Shown here one piece after another: positions 56,801 to 64,000 of a stretch of DNA of 64,000 nt. The position numbers were made by a program, and so were the translations under genes. The stretch is from Limnomonas spitsbergensis (lineage: Eukaryota > Chlorophyta > Chlorophyceae > Chlamydomonadales). Under the pieces are notes generated by a model. That model made no database searches. It had not been told where the DNA came from and saw nothing but the letters and a program-made list of their open reading frames with translations. Position 1 is the first letter of the stretch. Each line of letters opens with the position of its first letter. The stretch covers positions 3,359,001-3,423,000 of the forward strand of contig JAYJMM010000119.1 in NCBI GenBank assembly GCA_037349105.1, written 5' to 3'.

Positions 56801-59800
56801 GCGTGTACTGCCACTAGGCGTGAACAGCCAATGCGTGTACTGCCACTAGGTTGCAGTGGACAGACACCTGGGCAGCGCAGGTGAGGCGCTCGCACATAAA
56901 AGTATACACACACAATCAAACACAAACAAGGAACCAAATACACACTGTCAGCCCAAACCAAGCACGTACACTAAGTGTAAACTGAACATGACCAGGCACA
57001 CAAGATCAATTTCCCCCCACCACTCGTAAGGTCGACATCTGATAGGCTGGTATTTGTTTCCCACCTTTCGCTGTTGCCAGAATTGCTGCATACACATACC
57101 GTGCCTACATGCCCACTTGTCGTGCCCACATGCGGTGTCGCTGCTTGAATTGCCCCATGAATTGCCCCAGTGCCATGCCACATGCCCATGCCCACATGCG
57201 GTGCTGCTGCTTGAATTGCCCCATGAATTGCCCCAGCGCCGCGCAACATGCCCGTGCCCACATGCCATGCCGCTGCTTGAATTGCTGCTTACACACGCTT
57301 GCTTGATTCACTGCTTACACATGCCCGTGCTCACATGCCGTGCCGCTGCTTGAATTGCTGCTTACACATGCCGTGTGTGTGTGTTTGAGGCTTCCGGCTG
57401 ACACCGGGTTGCCGGGGTACCTGATGCTTGAGCGCTCTTACAACCTGGTGGCTTGTGGCTGATGCCTGCGCTGCAAAAAGGCATTACGAGGGCTTACGCT
57501 GATGCTTGTCCACACACGCTATCTGCTGGGCTGTGTGTCTGTGCCTGTTGCATGCACTGCGTGCGTGATATTGTGGGGGCCTGTGTTCGACACGCTTGCA
57601 CTGCATGCCGGCGGCTAGGGTGGCCTTTGTTTCTATTCTCTGCACGATGCACGCTCTGCATGCAAGCGGCCATGGTTCTATTTGTTGACAAGCTCTGGCT
57701 GACCCACGAACTGCATGCAAGGGGCCTGGGTACTTATTTTTTCCACCCTCTGACTGACACGCGCACTCCAAGCTGGCGGCCTTGGTACTATTACCTTTTA
57801 ACCTCTGGCTGACATGCGCGGTCCATTCTGGCGGCTGGTCCTGTTTGTGTCCAACCTCTAGCTGGCATGCGCATTGCTTACAGGCGGCTGGTTCTGGCCA
57901 TTCGAGGCAGCCTGGAGCTGGGAGACATCTGTACTGACCTGACTGCCCAGCTGCAGCCCTGGGACCTAAGCAGCGGCGGCACGGACCAGGGCAGCGGCAG
58001 CACAGACCACGGCAGCGGCGGCACAGGCAAAAGCAGCGGCAGCAGCGGGCCATCTGGCGGAGGCGGTGGACCTAGTGGCAGCGGGCGTACTGCTGACGGT
58101 ACAGACGGCAGTGGACGTTCTGCTGATGGCACCGGGGGCAGCGGGCGTACTGCTGGCGGGCCCGGACAGCAGCAAGGCGGCCATGTTCACAAAGGCCTGC
58201 TTTCAGCCGCGCTGTACGTGGGAGAAAGCACCTCGGAGGCGCTGAGGCAGGCCGTGGAGGATTTCCCAGGATGGCCTCTCTTGATCACTGGTGAGGGGGA
58301 AGGGAGTCATTTGCATCGACCCGGGGCCTCAGATGCAGCCCTGGGTCGTGTGCAGGGGGTAGGCGAGGGTATTTTTGAGGTGGCCGGGGAAATGCGGGAG
58401 AGTACGTGGGGAGACGGTAGGGCACGTAAGGGTACGGGAAGGTACGAGAGGGTACGGGGGGGGGGGGGGCGGGGAGAGGGGGGGTAGAGGCTGTTGCATA
58501 TTTTCCGTAATGGCCCCTGCTGATAATGGTGAGGTGATGGGGGGGGACCTCCAGTCATGGTGTGGCCTGCATTCACACATGCCGCGATACCAATTAATTG
58601 CGTCCCTCCCTCCTTCCTCCTTCTGTTACGCTCCTGTAGTATATGGAGAGGCCTCCATTCACACATTCAGGTACACAAGCTAACCACCGTCCCTTTTGTC
58701 CCCACTCTCTGTTTTGATGCATGTCCTTTTGCTATCATTGCTTCCCTTATTAAAAAGAACACCCTCCCCCTCCCCCACCCCTCCCTTACCCTCCCCTCCT
58801 CTCTCCCCCTCCTCCCCTCTCTCTCCTCCCCCCCCTCCCCTCCTCTCTACCCCCCCCCTCTCCCCCCTCTCCACCCCCTCTCCCTCCCCCCCTCTCTCCT
58901 CCCCCCTCTCCATCCCGCCTCCCCCCCCCCCTCCCCTCCTCTCTCTCCTACCCTCTCTCTCTCTCACCCTCTCCCTCCCCTCGCTTCCCCCCCCCTCTCC
59001 CTCCCCCCTCTTTCACCCCCCCCCCCCCCCTTTCTCTCCCCTCTGCCCTCCCTCCCTCCCTCCCACCCTCCCAAACATTGTTCTCCGGCCAGTCAGCCCA
59101 CTCCCTCACATTCCACCCTCCCTCCCAACCTACACAACATTATGCACCCATTCCCCTGTACCAGGCCACTCCCTGGGTGCTGGCGTTGCCGCCCTCATGA
59201 CCCTCATGCTCCGCCACAAGCAGCTAGAAGACCTACAACGCCTCACCGATCCTGGACGCGGGGGAGGTGTGTCTCCCTCTTTGCCCACTGGTGCACCTCG
59301 ACCCGGTGTCGAGAGCACGCGGGGGGTCGCACCTCCAGCTACCTCCCCCGTGTCACCCACGACCATTCACCGCAGCAGTACCCAAGGCTCACTGCACGGG
59401 GGGACAGCAGGCAGGGACGCTGCTGGCTCTGCCGCTGCTGTTGGCTTCGTGACTCCACCCCGCCTCTCCACCACAGCCGACTCCCCTGCTGCTGCTGCGG
59501 GCTCGGCAGGGACGCCGCCCCGGTTCCTCCCCCCCATGCAGCAGGAGCAGCAGCAGCCCAGGCAGCTCTTACGGGTCAACAGTGAGCCGCTGTCAGCGAC
59601 CAGCCCACCCGCAGCGGCGGCTGCAGCGGCCCCGCTGTCCGCTGCCGTTCTCCCGCTGCTGCCGCTGGCGTGCTGCGTGCACTGTGTGTGTATTGCCCCG
59701 CCTCCGACTGTCAGTGAGGGGCTGGCGGAGGAGTGCAGCGACTGCGTGCTTTCGCTGGTGCACGGGATGGACTTTGTAAGCAGGTGAGGCAAAGGGTTCA

Positions 59801-62800
59801 GGGGTTAAGGGGTTTACTGTAGACGGGTTTGACTCTGCTGTTAATCAATTACTGTTGGGGGTGTGCGGTGTTGATGCGCAATAGAATAATAATTAACAAC
59901 TACTTTGGGGGGTGCGCGGAATGCGGTAGTGTTTCTAGCACGAATAGTTTAAAAATCCAGCTGCGCATAGTGCGGAGTAGGGTACTTTTTGCCTGCGCGA
60001 TGAATTTGATGTATTAGTTCTCAACACGGGTGCGCGGACCCTGCCCGGTTTTGCGGTAGTTGTTCTTCTGGTGTATGGGATGGACTTCGTGACCGGGCTG
60101 TCTTGGTGTTGAGGGTTAAGGGTTAAGTGTTAAGGGTTCCGATGTTGCGGTGGATGGACTTTGTGAGCAGATGGGTGTGTACGCGGCGTAGGCGGCAGGC
60201 CAAAGCAGAACCTCATCAGAGAAACATTACTTATGGATTGTTTTAAAATAGAACAGGTACCAGCTATCTGAGTGCGCGCCAGACCACGTTTGGTGTGCCA
60301 CTACACTGGGACATCAGTAGGCCGGTAAGGCAGGTGGCTTGAGGAGCAAAGCTTGCTGGACCTCAAACCTTAACCCTAAATCCTCAACCCTAAATCCTGA
60401 ACCAAGCCCGTCCGGCCACAGACTGTGATGCAGCTGATTGTAGGTGGAGCACCCTGGACTATGCTGTGATGATGCGCTGTGGCTGTCACAGCATTCCTGC
60501 ACACACCCAAATGCCTTTCTTGGGCGGGCCGGGACGTGCGATGAGGTCCACCTCAAAAGGCCAGCTTAGCAGGGATGTTGCTGAGATGTTGCTGAGATGT
60601 TGCTGAAATGTTGCTGGGATGTTGCATGGGTGCTACATTGGCGTTGTGACAAAATATTTCATAACAGATGAGGATCGTTGATAGTTGTGTCTGTGATACG
60701 ACCGTCGAGGATGATGCCTTGATGGATTGTGTTATAAGTGATGTCACTAATGTGTGTTGGGTGACTGGACCGCGTCCCAGGGGGGAAACAGCTCCTTGAT
60801 ACGCTAGATGAATTCCAGTTTCCAGCCGCCACATCACTTCATCATACCGGTACATGAGTTTCTCACACATTTAATGATACAACGATTTGTGTGGGGTTTT
60901 CTAACAAGGGCAACTTTTCATACCGCACAAACCTTTGACCCGTCTACCGGTACCGTACTGTGGAAGTATGTACGTAATGCACAAAACATAGCTTGATGAC
61001 ATGCTTTCAAATATTGACTTCAACGCCTCACTTGATATCATGTCTTCATCACTTGAATGATATCATGTCTTCAACACGCAATGGTTGCACCTCCAGTGCA
61101 GCAGCACCATGCAAGGTGCCCCTCTTGATGGAGGTTCCCAGGCCCCTGTATGCTCCTATATGCGCCGACCTCCACCACAAGCCTGTGGGTGGTTGTGGGT
61201 GGTTGCGTCCACTTTGTAACAACAAGCCAGAATTCAATAGCAGCGTCCCTGTCCCCCGATATAAGTGGATATAAATGTCCACTTTGGACCCTTTTACGAT
61301 ACTATCCACCGTGGGTCCTGCATCATAACTGAGATTTGTCTCCCACGCGATTTAAAACCCGATTTAAATCCCATTGTAATCCCGCTTGTTCTTTTCTTGC
61401 AGGCTGAGCCACTACAGTGTGGAAATGGCTCTCATGGATATGGTTCAAAACAGCCCGGCGGTGCAGCTAGCAGACAACCTCATGGCGCAGATCCAGGGGG
61501 GCAAGGCGGCGTGGACCGCCCTCAAGACGGGGTTCATGGACGGTGTGCGCGCGCTCAGGAGGGGAGGCACCGGCAGATCCACGTCCGGGACGTCCGACCC
61601 GGGCGGATCTGCTCGGCCAGAGGCCGCAGTGGCAAACAGCCCCAACGCTGCTCCGAGTGACGAGACGGGGGCAGGATGTAGGCAGGCCGCAGGTCAGCTG
61701 GACAAGGCTGATGAGGTGGCGGTCACAGCGGCGGTTGGAGTGGCAGTTGGAGCGGTTCGAGCCGAGGGGATCCCAGGGGAAGGGCTGGCTCAGGAAACTG
61801 CGGACGCTCTGGGGATGGTGCCTGCCTCGTCCTCCGTAGAGGACCCAGCATCTGGCAGCCACAGGTAAGAGGGGGGGGCTTGTTTGAAGTTGGTGGCCGT
61901 AGGTGACCGGAGGGGGGTTTGTTTGAAGTTTGTGGCCACAGGTGAGGGGTGGAGGGGGCTGTTTAGAAGTTATAGCAGTTTGTAGTCAGGCAGACTGAGG
62001 GGTGCAGCCTTCAGCCTGCCGGTACCGATCCTGCAGTCATCTGGCTTTTTCTGTCTGATTCGGGGGGGTCTGGTGGTCTGCGGGACGCCGTGACCCTTGT
62101 CTTATGACTTAAGACTCATGGCGAAGTGTGGCTGTCTTCCCTACTACTGCCTGGCGCCAGGAACAGCTTCTCCATATCTCTCCTTGCTCCCCCCCCACAC
62201 CCTCTGCGACTTTTTAGTTTCTTGTATATTCCTCTTCCCTCTCTGCTGTGGCCAAGACCCCCAAGCCGGCGCCGACCATGCAATTTGTAGTCCATAATTA
62301 TACAATTTTCCAATTGTGTACATTTTTATAATTTTACAATTGTGTGTACATTTGTCTCTTCAGGTGGGAGTCGGTGATTGACTCAGTGACCACATGGATC
62401 GGCGAGGCGTTTGAAGTCAGTGACAGCAGCAGTGAGCGTACCTCAGACTCAGGGCGGAGCTCGCATGGGGCGGCCGCGCCTGACGCACACAGGGAGGCCG
62501 CGTCAGACCCGGGTACCACGAGCATGGAAGTAGCAGCAACGGCATCGCAAGCAGTAGGAGCGTTGGGGGTGGTGGGGGCAGTGCCACACGCTGACTTTAC
62601 TGCAAACTCCACCGCCAATGAGGCCATTAACAAAGACAACGCCGCAAATCCAACGCATAAGACGTCGCCCTCGTCACCACCTGCTGAGCTGTTACCTGTA
62701 TCCTTTACCCAGCATTTGAAGCAACAACAGCAGCAGGAACAGCAGCAGCAACAGCGACAGCAAAAGGAGCAAAAGGAGCAAGGCAGGGGAAGCAGCAGGG

Positions 62801-63273
62801 CTGCGAGTGTCAATCCTGATGCGGTGCAGCATCCTCCCAGCCAGGCGGATTGCAGCCAGCAACAACAACAGCAACAACAGCAGCAACAAGTTGCTCCCGG
62901 CTGGGCCGGTCATAGTCAGCTGGGTGGTCTCATGGAACGATGGGGAGGAGTGCTTCATGGCATCAAGGCTGATGTGGTGGCAGTGGCAACAGCAGGATCG
63001 GACGCCTGGCAGCAACAACAGCAACGGCAACGGCAGATGCAACAACAGCAGCAACAACTGCAGGGGCAACAGCAATATCAGCAGCAACAACAGCAGCAAC
63101 AATTGCAGGGGCAACAGCAACAACAGCTGCAACAGCAGCAACAACAGCAACAGCAGCAGTCAGCCCGCCAGGATGCAGTTCCTCGGCTGCCTACTGACAC
63201 TGACGCATCAGCTAGCCAGGGCTACCGTCCCGCTGAGATTGAGATTGACAATGTGGGTGAGGAGACATGTTAG
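50819..63273 (+). CDS. Diacylglycerol-lipase-like class 3 lipase, multi-exon, both ends unresolved
   Basis: Exons in matching phase: 50819-50926, 51928-52017, 52293-52592, 53171-53308, 53663-54351, 55308-55410, 56352-56428, 57884-58290, 59165-59783, 61403-61864, and 62364 to either a donor at 63256 or a stop at 63273. Exons 1-2 (GWFVVRLASTDGDGWLYGTA, SDHVRSRVWRKL) resemble a DysF domain (GW-Y-F plus R-R-W). The lipase core reads HYLAVDRQRRRLVLAIRGSL, GDICTDLTAQ, HKGLLSAALYV, then ITGHSLGAGVAALMTL with the GxSxG nucleophile across the exon 8/9 junction, and APPPTVSEG, SLVHGMDFVSRLSHYSVE, where the Asp matches the catalytic Asp of sn1-DAG lipases. The catalytic His region was not seen, so the gene probably continues past the window. 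Large Gly/Ser, Pro/Ala and poly-Gln inserts expand it. The start exon was not found. Likely role: hydrolysis of diacylglycerol or related acyl lipids at a membrane. Confidence 0.85.
50990..51050. repeat. Copy of exon 1 donor edge, lipase gene
   Basis: The block reads DEDGWLYGAAFNYLQ with ATGACA at the former donor. It is a copy of the exon edge GDGWLYGTAFDKLQ plus GTGACA about 115 bp upstream. The donor GT is mutated to AT. Confidence 0.9.
53310..53545. repeat. G-rich minisatellite in lipase intron 4
   Basis: Tandem imperfect units of about 60-75 bp built from AGGGGCAGGG and GGGGAGAGACA with long G runs. Confidence 0.9.
54405..54755. repeat. 28-bp minisatellite in lipase intron 5
   Basis: Roughly twelve copies of a 28-bp unit (AAGGGTTAAGAGTGTAGGTG core) with two alternating variants (GTGAAGGG and GTCAAGG). 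Confidence 0.95.
54900..55265. repeat. 68-bp repeat with telomere-like motif in lipase intron 5
   Basis: About five copies of a 68-bp unit containing TTTAGGGGTACGGTATTGGT and GGTTTAGGGTTCACATTCCG. The last copy runs to within 50 bp of exon 6. Confidence 0.95.
55480..55625. repeat. Roughly 70-bp direct repeat in lipase intron 6
   Basis: Two to three copies of a block with GGCAAACTGGACAGATATCA and CAGCACTATTTGGT. Confidence 0.85.
56385..56885. repeat. 110-bp tandem copies of exon 7 donor edge, lipase gene
   Basis: The exon edge at 56390-56428 (CHYLAVDRQR then GTGAG) is repeated at about 56501-56541, 56611-56650 and 56723-56762 and, decayed, at about 56840-56885. Each has CCTAGCAGTGGATCAGCC (or a variant) and the GCGCAGGTGAG donor. 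Confidence 0.95.
57440..57895. repeat. Tandem copies of exon 8 acceptor edge, lipase gene
   Basis: The intron just before exon 8 consists of repeated blocks of the type 'ctctggctgacatgcgc...ggcggctgg', ending in the true acceptor and exon start CAGGCGGCTGGTTCTGG (57881-57897). Earlier copies (for example TTCTGGCGGCTGGTCCTG near 57822) mimic the exon start without an AG. Confidence 0.8.
58740..59080. repeat. C/T-rich low-complexity tract in lipase intron 8
   Basis: Over 300 bp of CCCTCTCC-type sequence on the plus strand directly upstream of the exon carrying GHSLGAG. It gives spurious Pro/Ser-rich ORFs on plus and Gly/Glu/Arg-rich ORFs on minus. Confidence 0.95.
60060..60180. repeat. Copies of exon 9 donor edge, lipase gene
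   Basis: GGGATGGACTTCGTGACCGG (about 60077) and GTGGATGGACTTTGTGAGCA (about 60150) copy the exon 9 end GGGATGGACTTTGTAAGCAG at 59764-59783. Confidence 0.8.
61855..61965. repeat. Copies of exon 10 donor edge, lipase gene
   Basis: The exon end GCAGCCACAG/GTAAGAGG is followed by GGCCGTAG/GTGACCGG and GGCCACAG/GTGAGGGG, with shared TTGTTTGAAGTT between them; period about 40-45 bp. Confidence 0.8.
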
Positions 63274-64000
63274 GGGAAAGGGGGAGACGGAGGGGGAGAG
63301 GGGAGAGGGGGGAGGGAGAGAGAGGGGGGTGAGGGAGAGAAGGGGGGGATGTTAGGGGAAGGAGGGGGAGTGGAGGGTGAGAGGGGGGGTATATTAGGGG
63401 AGACAAAGGGGGAGGGGGGGGAGGGGGAGGTATGTGGAGAGAGGGGGGAGACGGAGGGTGAGAGGGGGGAGGTGTTAGGGGAGTGGGGATACAAAGAAAC
63501 CATGCGGATGTGGGGGGACAAGGAGGTGTGGGAGGAGCGGAGGAGGGGGGGTGCGGTAGGGGGAAGTGTGGGGGTAGGGGGAGGGGAAGGGTGGAGGGTG
63601 AGGAGGAGGGGAGAGAAGGAGGGGAGAGGGGAGAGGAGAAGTTGTGGGGGAGAGGAGGGGGGGGGGGGGGGGGGTACGTGTGGTTGTGGGGGAGCAGGGG
63701 ATGCCAAGGGCTGTTGCGAGCGCAATTTATGCGACGGCATACTACTGTACCTGAAAGGATGCCTCGTGAGCTGGCAGCTCTTGAGTTTGGCCAGAGCACG
63801 GCCCTTGCATCTCGCTGTTGATAGCGTTGTCGATGCACAAGCTGTTGATGCTGCATGAGACGATCCCTTGCTATCTCGCTGAGCTATTGAGGCACCCCTC
63901 ATGCTTGATCTAGCATTTGCCCTTGACCTGGCGTCTCTCATTGGCTTCCTGGCTGCCATGCCCTCCAACTAGGTGGCTCAAGACCTTCAACAGGTCATGG
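63274..64000. other. G-rich repeat tract and unassigned right edge
   Basis: 63280-63690 is plus-strand GGGGGAGAGG-type low complexity, probably intronic. 63715-64000 is ordinary sequence in which I found no exon with family character. If the lipase gene continues, its next exon lies here or beyond the window. Confidence 0.5.

Noticed and set aside
58557..59160. Pro/Ser-rich ORF as part of a wall protein
   Set aside because: It is the C/T-rich intronic tract of the lipase gene; the real exon starts at the acceptor at 59165, where the phase matches exon 8.
62692..63150. Leu-rich minus-strand ORF as a membrane protein
   Set aside because: It is the antisense of the CAG/CAA poly-Gln region of the lipase exon.

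Overview
This window reads as nuclear DNA of a green alga, most likely a chlamydomonadalean (volvocine or Haematococcus-like) species. The evidence is short GT-AG exons in GC-rich coding sequence, a Pro-rich secreted wall-type protein, an FEA1/H43-like protein (a family known mainly from green algae), a plastid-type acyl-activating enzyme, TTTAGGG-like repeat motifs and abundant minisatellites. The genus is inference. There is no sign of bacterial gene organisation. Real genes are chains of small exons that I joined by matching splice-site phase and family motifs, so every exon list is a hand-made model.

Layout. 1-4145: homogeneous 33-bp satellite running off the left edge. 4.1-7.4 kb: 5' part of a CMT1/CAP59-like glycosyltransferase gene (minus). 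8.3-9.2 kb: decayed LINE (plus). 10.6-12.5 kb: 3' exons of an FEA1/H43-like gene (minus). 14.2-17.4 kb: decayed Helitron-type element (minus). 18.4-20.0 kb: LINE (minus) with a second LINE tail nested in it. 20.7-24.4 kb: complete secreted SOUL haem-binding protein gene (minus, 223 aa). 26.5-29.4 kb: complete secreted protein with a Pro-rich stalk and an unrecognised Cys-containing domain (minus, 314 aa). 30.3-31.0 kb: frameshifted unknown ORF (plus). 31.1-31.7 kb: LINE tail dimer. 32.5-44.9 kb: long-chain acyl-ACP/acyl-CoA synthetase of the AAE15/16-Slr1609 type (minus, at least 16 exons). 45.5-47.2 kb: LINE (minus). 47.2-50.8 kb: no gene recognised. 50.8 kb to the right edge: diacylglycerol-lipase-like gene (plus, at least 11 exons) whose N-terminal exons look like a DysF domain; it probably continues past the window.

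The genes do not form one pathway. Several handle lipid, haem or extracellular material, but no functional linkage should be inferred from this.

The most notable signal is not a gene. At more than a dozen intron/exon junctions in five unrelated genes, a block spanning the splice site (last or first 20-60 bases of the exon plus adjoining intron) is tandemly copied into the neighbouring intron, often with a usable GT or AG retained. This gives local arrays of decoy splice sites and partial pseudo-exons. It looks like a genome-level process that lengthens introns by tandem duplication across splice junctions.
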